DNA of 64,000 nucleotides, taken from positions 4,712,001-4,776,000 of the forward strand of contig JARFIW010001491.1 in assembly GCA_036346225.1 (NCBI GenBank), written 5' to 3'. Below are positions 1 through 12,509 of the stretch, piece after piece. Below the pieces are notes generated by a model. That model ran no database searches. It was not told where the DNA came from and saw nothing but the letters and a program-made list of their open reading frames with translations. The position numbers and the translations under genes are program-made. How positions within the stretch are numbered: the first letter of the stretch is position 1; each line of letters opens with the position of its first letter. Origin of the DNA: Platerodrilus igneus. Its lineage: Eukaryota > Arthropoda > Insecta > Coleoptera > Lycidae.

Positions 1-331
1 GTGCTGCAATTAGTGTTCTATTGTGCACACAAATGGGTGCCGATTGTCCTTTGGTTCTTTAAGACGTATTTAAAAAAAGATTGGCGATTGTGGTAGCAAG
101 AATCCCACCTAAAATCAATTCCTTTGTGCTTTGAAGTGCTTCATTGTGCTAGTATTTGTGCTGTTTGTGTCTCTTTTCGCTAAGAGATATTGAAACGCGC
201 CTTTGGAGATTTGAAAATAGTCCTTTCTGAAATCTGCTGGTCCTCTAAACATACTAGAATCATTTGTGCTTTGACAGTGCGCAATTGTAGACACGTTAGT
301 GTTGAAATTGCTCTTTCACTAAGGGATATAA
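1..331. other. Non-coding flank
   Basis: AT-rich sequence with scattered short words such as TTGTGCT. I see no open reading frame of note, RNA gene or recognisable repeat. Confidence 0.6.
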
Positions 332-968
332 GGGCCTCTTCATACGGAACCACTTAGCAGCGTTTCTTAGTGACGCTTCAGAAACGCTACTGTCTAAAGC
401 CGGAGGTATATGGATGGTTTCACACACGACCACAGCCACAGATCAGAAGCGCTATAGAATCCCACGATGCTTGCTTTTGATGCAAAACTCGGCGTTTAAA
501 AGTGGCACTGCTTGTAACAATATATAGTTTTATACTGTAGGTGTCACACGCGACTATTTAAGTGGCTGGCGTGTGAGTGAGGCGCTTCAAATGCGCCACA
601 TTAATTATTGATCAGTCTTAATTAAACAGTCTTTTTGTTGTGTCATGTTTTAAAATGTGAATTTTTGGTCTCTCCAAAAGCAATGGATTCACCCAAAATC
701 TTCTTAGATTATTTTTGCAATTTTTCTTTTTAATTAATAGCAAGGCCAACAATAAGTCAACTTCCAGGTCCATTTTGAGACTGCCGTAGAAATCGTTAAA
801 CTATAATGTTAACACCACGTTTTGCAGCGCCACTGAGTCGCCATCGAAGTGTTACCGATACGCCACCGAAGCGCCACTGAAGCGTCACCAAACTGCTTCT
901 AAAAATTCCTGCAGCACCACTGACGCGCGTTAGTAGCGCTGCTAAAGTAGCATTATGTGAAGGGGCAT
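332..968. mobile_element. MITE-like element with imperfect terminal inverted repeats (PIF/Harbinger- or hAT-like)
   Basis: The left end (332-362) begins GGGCCTCTTCATACGG and continues to ACTTAGCAGCG. The right end (about 937-968), read on the minus strand, gives ATGCCCCTTCACATAATG and then CTACTTTAGCAGCG. The arms are about 30 bp, imperfect, and end in the same AGCAGCG block. The sub-terminal parts (340-600 and 815-950) are much richer in G+C than the surroundings and carry repeated words such as CGCCAC and GAAGCG. That is the usual look of a non-autonomous DNA transposon with transposase-binding sub-terminal repeats. No transposase is encoded; a short minus-strand frame across 796-1014 is only a by-product of the repeats. 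The bases just outside (TAA on the left, TTA on the right) do not form a clean duplication, so the superfamily is unresolved. Confidence 0.6.
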
Positions 969-3900
969 TTAGAAAAATTATGGATGAGTATTGCAATGAT
1001 AGATGCCCACTCACATAAATATTTCTACAAGAAACCTGCTAAAACTATTTGTTTTCTACCGTATTTCATTTTGCCAAAATAGCGATTTTTATGTAATATG
1101 CAAACAGCTAGGCTACAAAAGGGGTGTTTTGCAATGAAATCAAGCTGCTTTTGTAACTTTAGCCAAAATTTGCAGACGCATATTTATAAAATCCAATTCT
1201 AAAACTTGCATGCTATTATAGCTAGTCTGGCCCATACTCGGTATGGTACTATACAGATTAGACCAGCTTTAGAATAAAGCGGAAGTGCAATGCCTTCATT
1301 TATACTGTGCAAAATCCGCTCCGCTTTGTGGACGTTGCATGCCACAATATTTTTGGAAAATATTTGTCTAAGATGATTCTCGTATTTATTTCTTAGCAGA
1401 AATCGCATACACATGCTTATCAAATTATGTGAAAGTAACACTGACATGCTGACTAGGAACTTACAACCACCACAGTCCCAAAGCACTTCAGCGTAGGCGT
1501 ATAAGCGCGCTACCCATGGTGTTGAACTTCTAGTGTCTAACAAGCACCCATAAATCGGTCTTCTACATAAATCTGACATAGATTATGCAGTCAATTGCAG
1601 ATAGCTCAGTTAAAGTTGAAGCCTCTTTATAAGATGTCTCCGATATCTATAATTTCAGAGCTAGGTGTTTCTCATTTGCCATTTTCGCTTTATTGCCGTA
1701 ATCGATTATCGCAGTTTTTCTTTCTATGGAAAAGGGGTCACTTGACATATGAAAGCAAAAACCCACGCACGCCGAACAAATACTGTAATGATTTTGATGA
1801 AATTTAGAATGACGAGCCACCTCTAATAATGAACCAAAAGCAAGAGATAAAGAAGCTACCGGCATAAAACTGATAGATCGGTAAAATATTAGGGACAGGT
1901 ATTTTGCATATTTTGTGCTTTTTAAAATCTCAATAACAGCTCGATACCACGGGAAACTGTTGAGACATAATTTTGTTTTAGCGTGTTCAACAGCCATAAC
2001 AGCCGATCTTGTTTAAATTATTCATCCTAGAAGAGTTCTAAAGTCGGACGTTAAATATGCTGATCATCCTTGAACATTATTTCGCAACATCGCTTCTAAC
2101 AATTGTTTAAACTTTGTGAATTATACTTATATGCATATTTTTATGCAGATAGCCGTACTGCCCTAAGTGCACTATGACACCGCGTATAAAGATTTAGCTC
2201 CTTGTCAAAGTTCCAAAATAGTAAGCAAATAGCAGAATGGTCCAGGGAAGCGTTGTCTTCCGTATTTTTTCTTCTGTTCTCGAAATTTCTTTTCACGGCG
2301 AAACTATCGTCAACTCCGCAAACTACATCAAATTAACTTAAATTACAAAAACATTTTCCAATGGCAAAACAACCACTTACGCCATTCTTGCGCCAATAAT
2401 GAAAATAAAACATAACTGTAAATACTGTAAACACTTACATCAGCCACCGAGCTGGAAGGAAACAACACTACGTATATATTGCTGAGAAGTGGACGCCATT
2501 TTAGTTAACAAAGGTTGAATACAAACTCTAATTCAGTAAATATAAAAGAGCTAACTTTTATTTAAAAACGTTCGATGCTGAAGATGCGTTTTATATGAGT
2601 CAAATTGGGAAAGACTTTATGCATCATTTTACTCATTCAGCAAATTTCTAATTGCCCGGCGTTTAATTATTCTTGCCAGTTCTCTGATTAATAAAACCAC
2701 TGTAATCACATATCAGATTTATAATACTACGAAACAATTTTCTTACAAACAATCTTTCAGATACAAAATAATGCATCTACAACTTTCTCTTAAATATAAC
2801 AGCGATAGACAATACCTTCCTCTCAACACATATCTTATATACTAAATATAGAGTCTAGAATATTTCGTTAAACCTAAGATGATCACTCATTTACAACTTC
2901 CGTACCTTTATAAATCATATAATTTAATATCCTTCCCCTTAAAAACCGTATTAAACGTATCTTGATTCAGTTATGTTCATTGTTGCCTTATGTAATGATA
3001 AAATATGTATCATAGGTTTGCCAGAAACCCCTAAATTAAACTAAATTGACTTTTGCACACTACTCTTACTCTTGAGTCTTGAATTAGAAATATGTCTTTC
3101 TCACATACATTATCTAAACAAATTGGTTTAATTTTTACCGTTCTTTTTTTTAATATACCAGCATAATTACCAATCCATGCAATATCTTCTTTTAAATAAT
3201 TCTTAAGGTTGAGTTTTTCATGCAAATTCATCCATTACAAATATACTTCCATTGATCTTTCATTAATTTTTATCTCTTTAACTAAATTCTCTTGCAATAG
3301 TTCTTAATTGGTTTTAAATCGTCTATCTTTCCATTTTAATGTACTTAAGTAGTTTTTTACTACCGAATGTTATACAGTTTATGTAGCACTTTAACTACAT
3401 AACATATTATATAATTACATCGGCTACATCCCGACGTTGAAGTTTCAATCAACACTGATCCCCACTAGGCTCAGCTTGAGCTTTAAATAAAGCGAGCCCC
3501 ATCTGACGCAGCAGCTTCGACAATGCATGTGTATTATTTGACTATGCTTATTAACATTAGAAAATTTTAAGTTTATTCTTTCTCTACCGGTCCGGACTGT
3601 TTAATATTTGGGCGGACATTAACAACACTTTATCGTTCTAGAACAAGGTGTCATTTAAGTATATCTTTTCGTTATCAAATTTAATGGTTTAAACTTAACT
3701 TGATACGTTTTTAATTGAAATACGAGCGTACTTTTGTTATTAAATTGCATATTTCTTTTAAAATATGCGATTTTACATAAAAGTAACATGCATTTGACCG
3801 TAAATTGATATTGAAATTTCTTTTAGAATACGTACTCATGTAAGTTTCCCATTATAAGATATAACGAAGTATCCAAAGCATTTGAATGTAATAAATACCG

Positions 3901-4129
3901 TTATATTCATGTAAAACGCGATTCTTTTGTTATCAAACTATCTAATAATCACGGTTTTATGCGTCAAACATGATTGATACATTTTACACCGGGGATTTCA
4001 CAAATATTTCCTATACCAATACATTTCTAAATAGATTTTTTTTCTTGAGTTTAATCGAATCTTTTCAGAATTACGAAGACATGTTTATCATATAATCTAA
4101 TATGACCTTGCTGTAATCTTTAATCACAT

Positions 4130-4172
<43 letters not shown>

Positions 4173-7100
4173 ATTGCTGTGATGTTGAAATTGAAAATGA
4201 AAACTCTCTACGAGCTGGGTGCAAATATATCTGCTGTGATGTTAAAATTATGTTAAATTCAGTCTTACCTCATATAATAGAGGCAGAACTTAAAATCTAA
4301 ATTTAAGAATCTCCTTCGTGCACTATTTCAGTTAGTTAATTATAAAGACTCTCCTGCTCGAATATATTGGAATATCAACCTATACTAAACCTTTTGAAGT
4401 ACAGATATTTACAAATAATAAAATTCAGGAAAATCAAAATTAGCGCAGTATAAATCATATAAAAATGTAAAAAATATACCAAAGTTGCAACTTACACTCA
4501 GAATAAACTTACGTGAAACTTCCAGCGTAAGAGTATATCCTCACAACTGTACTACTTTTTAAAAATATACTTTTTATTATAGATACGTGTAAATTGGCCT
4601 TTGTTATAAAAAAAAATTCCTAAGTGAAATTTTGAAATTTGGAATTAATTAAACCCCAAAAGTACTACATCTCACAAAGAAAATTATTAAAAACTGGATG
4701 CGGATTTGAATATTTTCATAATGTCTTTTACACGAACAAAATCACAGATCTTACAACTAAACTAACCTCTGATCTCTGGTGCTTTGAAATAATTCCTCAC
4801 TTACCTGTTCTCGACACCTTAAAGCATCAAACACAGACTTTTTCACGATGTGTTTGTTTTTAGAATAAAATTACACACGATATTCTCAGCGCAAAGTAAA
4901 AAAAAAACAATTTGCAGCGAATTTAATTGCAGCAGAATCAACTTAAATAGAATTTAAATAAAGTTACCTAAAATTATACCAGGTTTAGAACTATGATTAG
5001 AAGTTTTAAAATAATTTTAAGCATTTAAATATTCCTATTACCTAAGTAATATAAAAACGCAGATTTACTTACGAGTTGTCAGAATGAGCAACGCTAACTA
5101 ACTGCAAAATACTTTTATAACAATCTTAATACTTGTACTAAATTCTATTAGACACAGTGCTATTACTGTATTAGTTCGCAGAATAACAGGAATAATACTT
5201 TTAAAGTTGCCCTACTCGTATATATAACCTCTCATTCAGATTATAACAACAATGTCTTAAGGAAATACACTATATTATCCAAGAGTGTGGTTTGTTACCA
5301 GTTATATAATTTGGAGCAGTAATATACGCTCATGAATGTAAAATCTACTTGCCTTACGATACATAACTTCAAGTCATTTTAATTATTGATCTGTCGAAAC
5401 GTTTCCGTCATAAATATAAAATTTGTTTCGATAGCTTAGCTTGTCATTGCAAATATTGGCTTTTATAAAATAAAAAATAAAAAAAATAGGTGATTTTCTG
5501 CCTGTTACACTTTATATTGAGAATTAGTGCAGATTTTTAGCGAAATAAATGGTTTCTTACTACAAATTTTACCTTGATACTGAATGAATAATATGAGTAA
5601 AATATCCACCCATTTAACTACTATAAAACGTAACCTCAAGCACCGACAGTCCAGTGTCCTTAATACAGTTCCCGTTTTTATTATTACTTAGTAAGAATTA
5701 GAATATTGCCCTAATTGAACAAAATTACGCTTTTCTCTTATAAGAAAAAATATATGTATGTGTGTATGTGTGTGTGTTGTATTTGTTGTGTGTGTGTGTG
5801 TGTGTGATAGAAGTAAGGGTTCATGTAGGCAGCGTTGAGTACCATACCGTGTACATACAACACTCCAAAACAAGAGAAAAATAAAGAAATTTTTTTAAAT
5901 ACTATAATACTTACTCTGCAATTGAAAACATTCCGTGGAAAAACCCGTGAATATCCTTATAATAAAAAGGATTTAATACCATTTAAAAGGTGTTCTAAAT
6001 AGGAATAAAATTTATTATGAAAGTCTATAACCAATGTTTCTAAAATACTCCACATTAAAACATTATCTAAGGCGTTCGGAAAAAAGTTTCATTCCATGAG
6101 AGTATTTAATACAAAACAGGCAAATCGTGTATTTTAAATCAAACGTGTTTTTCATTTTTCTATATTACTTGAAAATCTAGATTCATTCACTAAGTAGCAA
6201 AATAACCAATACATCAATATAACAGATAAGCATTTTAACATTTATTCGATTAGGAAGTAAGACATTTAACGATGTAATAAATCAAATAAATAAAAAGCAA
6301 TGACGCCAACAAATAAGCGGTTTTCATTCAATAGACATCTCAATTAAGAAGTATAACATGAAATTAGACGTTTAACGATGTAATAAATCAAAGGTAGCAG
6401 CAATTTATATAAATAATTTTTTAATTAAGTATCATTTCCGAAAAATATTACATCAGTCACGTAAATAGAAACATAGATTATTCTGAATTTTAATGACGTA
6501 GGGAATTTATATACACCCACAAATTTGGAAAGTACAGTACAACATGTATTTGTATGTTCACCTGTTCAAACTATTACCGCTCACATACGCTTTGTAATAG
6601 TTTTTCAATAATATTTTAGTTCACCAGTATTAAAATCTGCGCTACGGGGAGGCTAGTAACCGGTTCCAAAAGGAACAAGATTTGTTATCCTATTTAGAGT
6701 TAAAGAAATCTGTGTTCTCGTTGCAATGAGAGTTCTTTGTATTTGTATTTGTTCAAAAGTATTCTTTATAGGAATATTACCCAACAGCACTCAATCGTTG
6801 CCACAAGCGAGTGTTTTTCAAAACAAAATCTTTTATTGTTCGTGCCACAAACAGACACTAGCTTGTTTTTCGTTGAAATAAAAACACACGGCGATAATAC
6901 AATACTTTAACCAGATATATATTGTAAAAATTTCACTTACGTGCGGTAATGAAGGTTTTACAATGCAAAACAATTAACATGGAATCTAAAAGAGTACTTG
7001 CCCATCTAAGATACGTGATCTTAGGGAAAGTCCCCGAAAACGCCAAGCAATGGTGCCAAACATTAGTGTACATTTTTAATATAGAAAGCAACTAAAATAA

Positions 7101-8970
7101 ACTTGAAAAAGTTAATATTTTAATAGTTTTGTATTAGCTAGATAAATTATTGCTATTAACTTAGAGCTGTTACACTTTTTTCTATATCACTGATTTGAAC
7201 TTTTTAGCATATTGAAACGAAACGTAACGGTAAATAGAAGTTTTCAAGATCATTAGTGCTAACTGGACGTTAGAGTGGCACCCATGAAATTATGTCATTT
7301 TTGTGTTAGATTTACGTAGTTATAAAAACGCAAATAGGAATTTAAAAGAAAGTTAATATTTTAAATTTTTTGGTGCTCATTGGAAATTGGCATCATTGTT
7401 TATAGGTTACTTTCGTTTTATGTCATAGATTTGATTTTTCTTTTTTTGGGTATGTTAAAACTCACTCTCGACTCGAGAAAGAAAATTGTATTGCATTAAA
7501 TTAAGGTTTTTATTAGTCTACACGTGAGCGTCAAGTCGGGAAACTTCGACACTTTTTGGGAACAACAAGATTAATTGGTTTTATATTTTGTGTAATATGT
7601 TATAGTGCCAACTCCACGCATTGGAAACGTATATTCGTGTCTTTTACGAATTTTACATTTAATATAAAAATGTATGCTTAAAAAGATATAGATAGCAAGA
7701 GTAGAGTCCATCATGTTTCCTAACACTTTCTATTATTTTCTACGTAACCTGTGGTAATTAGCTCGCCACCCCACCCCTAATGCTGCCACGTCCTGGTTTT
7801 TAGAACTATTGACGATCTGTTGTCTTCGACAATATTATTCCTAGGTAGAATTAGTTGAATTATTATTCTTAATAGTTTATGAGCTCACGACAGAATCATA
7901 TAACTTTTACTATTTATGAAGACAGTTTAGAAAATCTATTCCCAAAATAAGCAAAAAGAAATATTATTTACATTTTAGATTGCACGAAAGTAAGCGCGGT
8001 ATCTCTTCGTGAACAATAAATTCAAAGTAAATGGATTCTTTTGGCAGAAAAGTCATGCACAAACTATGATTATGATCTCATACTAGACAACCTCATTTTC
8101 TTGCATTTCATGTTATTCTGATATGAAACAGATACGAAGTCTGTATTTGTAGTATGTATGTTTCAAGAACAATTCTGCCATTAAAAAAAATCAAGTGGTT
8201 CATCGAGTTCCATTTTCCCTTTCGTACTTAAAACAAAGAGTGTATAATTAGAATGCTAAGTGATAATGTGAAAATTATACTGTATAAGTAGTGAAGATAT
8301 GTTCTCATGGAATTAGGTCTAGTGTAATAAATGAAATGTGGGTCAATTTATTGGCATTCTCTCATTAATTTGTATTCTGCATACGTGCGAATTAAAATGT
8401 ATAATAAAACTATTGAGAACGCTTTTATTTCGAGTATTTTACATTAATATTTATCACAGCGTTAATTTTTAAGTAGACATGATAAACGCCGAAACTAGAT
8501 TATAGTGCCTATAGAAAATAATGACTGATATTAATTGCAAAAATGATACATTTTAGGTTACTGACTCTAAAAGGTTTGCTTGCTTTAGTGACTTACACTC
8601 AACGTGGTGTACGATTTAATTTTGCCGTACAAAGATTTACCTGAAGCATATAAAGTGTTTGATAACTTATCACTGTTGTATGAAAAATTATATTTCAAAC
8701 TTGTGTCAACTTCGCTTCATGAAATTTAATATCAGTGTATCTTTAATTTTAAGGCATGCACGTGATATTGTGTGTAGGAGTTGAATAATAAACGGTGTCT
8801 TTGAAAGAGACGATTAAGACGAAGTAGTGTTACCAAACACCAAACCTCGTAACTCAATTCTTTTGTTCTGTGAGCAGCACGTGTAAAAACAACATCTCTC
8901 AAAATTTAATTCCTTTTGCCTCTTTTACGATAACCACCACACCTACAATCAAAAGAGGAAATGTATATAA
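969..8970. other. Gene-free AT-rich stretch
   Basis: I found no recognisable coding sequence in 8 kb. There is a TA microsatellite at 4132-4168, a TG microsatellite at 5754-5806, and a 22-bp perfect direct repeat (6265-6286 and 6371-6392, 106 bp apart) that suggests a decayed small tandem duplication. Two minus-strand frames of 116 and 126 codons lie end to end at 1647-1997 and 1199-1579. They are long for such AT-rich DNA, but their translations show no domain, motif or codon pattern I recognise, so I do not call them genes. Confidence 0.55.
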
Positions 8971-10261
8971 GATTCTGTGCAATCTAAACATTTAATTGCC
9001 AACCAAGACGACCGCAAGCATCTGAAGGGGCAGAAGAGCAGCGGATCCAGCGAGTCCGAAGACGGCTTCACCACCACTAAGCAACGCACGCACCGTCGAA
9101 GGGTAAGAGACTTAACCATTCTACCTGTTGCAGGGCCCTCAACCGATGCAATTACGACGAGTAATCGTTTCGGGGCCATCAGAAATGTTAACCATGAAAT
9201 TGAAGAAGACTCCGGAGAAGCGACTAACAACGCAACAGCAAAAAAACCCGTCTACCGCGTCCAATTGTCCTGAGGGACAAGACAAACTGGTCCCAAGTAT
9301 GCCAGGCCATCACCAACAAGAGGTACGGCTTCACCAAAGCAAAGAATATCCAGGACGGCATCAGCATTCAGCATCCAAACGACCACCACCGACAACTTCA
9401 GAGGCATCACGAGAATGCTAAATGCTATCTGAAGGTAAGTTACCTTTGCATTCTTACATGTTACAGGAAGAAAAACCGCTGAAAGCGGTACTACGAGGAC
9501 TCCCTATAAATCTCTCTGAAGAAGAGATCAAAGAAGATCTGCTCCAGCAAGGCCTTCCTGTCCAGAAGATCAAAAAGATGACGGTGCGCAAGCGCCGACC
9601 CATGCCGCTGTTCCTGATCCAGCTGGACCGCACCAAGGAGAGCTAGGGGATCTTCGATGTTGCACAGGTCTGCCGCCTGCAGGTCCGTGTCGAATCTCCG
9701 CGAAGACAGCCCACGACGAGCCAGTGCTACCGCTACCAAAGATTTCACCACGCGCAGAGCCGCTGTTATGCTCCACCTCGTTGCGTCAAGTGCGGTAAGG
9801 AACACCATAGCGCCCTCAGCAAGAAACCCAGGGACGTCCCAGCAAAGTGCGCCGACTGCCAGGAGGCGCACCCAGCCAGCTACCGAAGATGCGCAGCCTT
9901 TCCCAAGTCAGCTCCAGTCAGGCAGCCCAGAGCACTAGCACAAGCAAGAAACCCACCCGCAGCCAAGGTGGCTCCTGCTGTGTCCTTCGCCCAAGCGACC
10001 CGCAGGAAGTCGAGGCCTTTTACTTCGGCAGCCGCTACTGTTCAGCCAAACCGTATCCACCTACACCACCTGCAGCCGCCGTCGCCCAAGAAAACGGAAA
10101 TTGGACAGCTGATAGCCTTTCTGTCTACCGTGGACCTAGGGAAGATCACCGAGGTCATCAAGAAGATTACCGCTGCCCTCACCGGAGCCAAGACAATGGG
10201 AGAAATCCTGACAGCACTGTTCAGCTCTCTGCCAGACATTATACCCATCTTTAAACCATAG
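8971..10261 (+). pseudogene. ORF1 (gag-like, PRE_C2HC / zinc-knuckle nucleic-acid-binding protein) of the Jockey-type LINE
   Basis: Successive reading frames give one recognisable protein. An acidic/basic N-terminus runs from 8971 to 9270. The block KTNWSQVCQAITNKRYGFTK follows (about 9280-9340), then EEKPLKAVLRGLP (about 9468-9506), KKMTVRKRRPMPLFLIQLDR (about 9570-9631) and a knuckle region (about 9730-9895). The third knuckle, CADCQEAHPASYRRC, is intact. The first two have lost cysteines (CYRYQRFHHAQSRC; CVKCGKEHHSALS). This is the layout of the insect transposon X-element/Jockey nucleic-acid-binding protein, which coats the RNA intermediate. A stop follows RTKES at 9643-9645, and the frame changes near 9270 and 9415. 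No ATG opens the first frame, so the true start is unknown. The C-terminus (LPDIIPIFKP) ends at 10,258-10,261. Confidence 0.92.
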
Positions 10262-11530
10262 GTCCGTTTATGGCTAATAAACGATAACCTTTCTCTCTAC
10301 AGGTAGCGTTCTGGAACGCCAACGGGTTCCTAGCGAAGAAACTCCAGTTTATCGAATTAGCAAAAAGGTGCAACCTGGACATCGTGATAGTGAACGAGTC
10401 CCACTTCCGAGAAGCCGACAACAAGAATAGCAAACTAAGTAAGCTACTGCAACAACAGACAAGACCGAAGAGAAGGTGGAACAGTCACCTACATCAAGCC
10501 TGGGATCGACCACTACAGCATCAACACCGGGGATCTACTGCACCTAGAGGCCACGCCCGTGGAGGTTAGAACAGCGTCTGCAGGTACGATACACTTTGTT
10601 TCGGGTTACAACCCGCCAGCCAGACCCATCCATGGACCTGGACCTGGACACCGTCATAGTCACTGGAACACCAACTATCCTAGCTGGAGAGTTCCATGCG
10701 AAGCATCTGACTTGGAACAACAGGACGACCAACCAGAACGGAAGAAACCTACGGAACTACGCGGACAACAGACAAGCAGCAGTCGAGGGACCAGCAGAGC
10801 CAACCCACTACTGCCACAACGGAAGAAGACCCAACATGTCGGACATCATAGTCATCATGGACCTAGCGCTACCAGTCCAGTTCAACGCAGTCAACGAATT
10901 GGACTCGGACCACTACCCGGTGCTACTGTGTGTAGGCGAAGACTTTACCGAAGAGGAGGAGCGACCAAGGAACACCATCTGCTGGGCAGCATTCACGGAC
11001 CACCTTCAGGAAACTATTCCACCGATTCCATCCCTCAACACAGCAGAGGAAGTGGATGCAGCAGTGGACCTACTGACCAGAGCCATCCACTCATCCATGG
11101 AGGCAGCTCATCAGGGAGAAGAACCGTGCCAGGAAGAATTACCTGCGTTTGTATAACCCAGAAGACAGGAACGTCTACTACGACCTATGTACCCAGGTAA
11201 GCGTCTCCTTGCAGGAACATCGGAACGAGCAGTGGGGAAGGAAGATTGAGTCTCTAGAACAAAACGACCGTTTACTCTGGAGGATGGTGAAGATCTTGAA
11301 GAGGAAGTCAGCACCAATGCCCCCAATCCACGGAGAGAATGGGATGGTCTACACAGAAAAGGACAAGACCGAAGCTTTTGCAGACCATCTGAACGACAGT
11401 TCACCCTGAGCTACGTCAAAGCTCATCACGATTGGGTAGAGAGAGTCAACAGAGCTGTTACAGACTGCCTATAAGAAGACGAAGATGACCAGCACCTGCT
11501 TCACGTGACTCCCCAAGAGGTGGAGAAGCT

Positions 11531-11541
11531 CATCAGAAGAG
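11531..11541. repeat. Left 11-bp target-site duplication of the nested LINE
   Basis: CATCAGAAGAG lies immediately left of the inserted segment and recurs at 12,499-12,509. It lies in the RT coding sequence of the Jockey-type element (EKLIRR), so one copy is the original target and the other arose on insertion. Confidence 0.85.
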
Positions 11542-12498
11542 CTGTTTGTTTTGTTTTGTACGTTTATTGTTTGACACTATACCTACGTCAAAGGCCTATC
11601 CTAGTGAATCGATGCATAAATTATTATTTACAAAATCATATAATCATAAACAAGTTTACAATATATACACTTTTCCTATGTAGATCGATCTTGCTGATGG
11701 AAATTTTGCCCTTATCGCCAGTTTGAACTGAGGTGTAGCTGGTGGTGCAGAATCTGTAGTGTAGTGTAATGTTGTGGAGGTGGGGATGTTGGTGTAGAGG
11801 GTAATAGTTTTAGAGAAGAATTTTGGAGATTTGAGCTTTTTTATTTACGGGAGGTTTAGTGATTAGGATTTCGTTAAGGAAATTGAAGGGGATAGTGTGT
11901 TACTAGGAAATATATACTCGGTAGTGGGGTAAAAGGATCTAGTGGGATCGCGTGTTTTAAGTGGGTTTGGTGGGGGACGGAATTGGGGCGCAAGTATATT
12001 AGGTGGTGGGGGGTTTCAGGAATATTTTGATTAGAGCAGGGACAGTAAGGAAAGGGGGGTTAATTGGAAGGAATGTAATTTCTGTCGGAATTTGCCGTGG
12101 ACTAACAGGAATTGAGCCGTGGATCGGTTGGAGTAGGAAATATGGTCGGGAATGTTCGTGATATTCGGGAAAATGTCGTATGTGTGTCTGCCGGTGATGT
12201 CGTTGTCCTATTGGTTTGCCAGGTGTATGTTAGTGTATCATTTATTAGGTTTAATATGTTTGTCCTTGTCATTGTTTCGTATTCTGCGGGTAGAAGAGAG
12301 CAGTCATGTAGTTGTACTGGTCTTTTGTTCTTAAGGTTGCGGATTTGGGCTTTGAATTGGAGCAGGGTGTTTAGAGGTGGTTGTTTCAGGATAGTGTATA
12401 ATGCTCTTGTAGAAAATAATAGGAAAGGTCTTATAATTGGATTTAAGTTTCTGCGGGAATGGGGTTTTGTTAACGGGTACCAGGAATCAATTGCATAG
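11542..12498 (-). mobile_element. 5'-truncated LINE fragment (R1/I/Jockey-like C-terminus) nested in the Jockey-type RT gene
   Basis: The 957-bp insert is flanked by perfect 11-bp direct repeats. On the minus strand it starts CTATGCAATTGATTCC (5'-truncated) and ends in an A-rich tail whose plus-strand form is TTTGTTTTGTTTTGT at 11,546-11,560. A minus-strand frame (about 12,420 down to 12,105) reads NLINDTLTYTWQTNRTT, and after a frame change FLLVHGKFRQKLHSFQLT, then PYCPCSNQNIPETPHHLIYL. This matches the C-terminal tail of LINE ORF2 proteins, where a CxxC...H...C knuckle follows the RT; the last cysteine here is Arg (LRP). One frame change falls in a C run near 12,058. The plus strand is strongly G/T-rich here because the coding strand is A/C-rich. 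Confidence 0.85.
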
Positions 12499-12509
12499 CA
12501 TCAGAAGAG
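12499..12509. repeat. Right 11-bp target-site duplication of the nested LINE
   Basis: Second copy of CATCAGAAGAG. The Jockey-type RT reading frame resumes directly after it (VKIRKAPGPDG). Confidence 0.85.

Noticed and set aside
1199..1997. Two consecutive minus frames of 126 and 116 codons as a gene
   Set aside because: No motif, no similarity I recognise, no convincing splice sites between them; kept only as a note.
9435..9469. GTAAGT...TTACAG looks like a 35-bp intron within LINE ORF1
   Set aside because: The in-between sequence translates in the correct frame as SEGKLPLHSYMLQ, which fits the family just before EEKPLKAV. The break is a frame change near 9415, not an intron.
12112..12498. 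128-codon plus-strand frame
   Set aside because: It is the antisense of the nested LINE's ORF2 tail; the minus strand carries the recognisable motifs.
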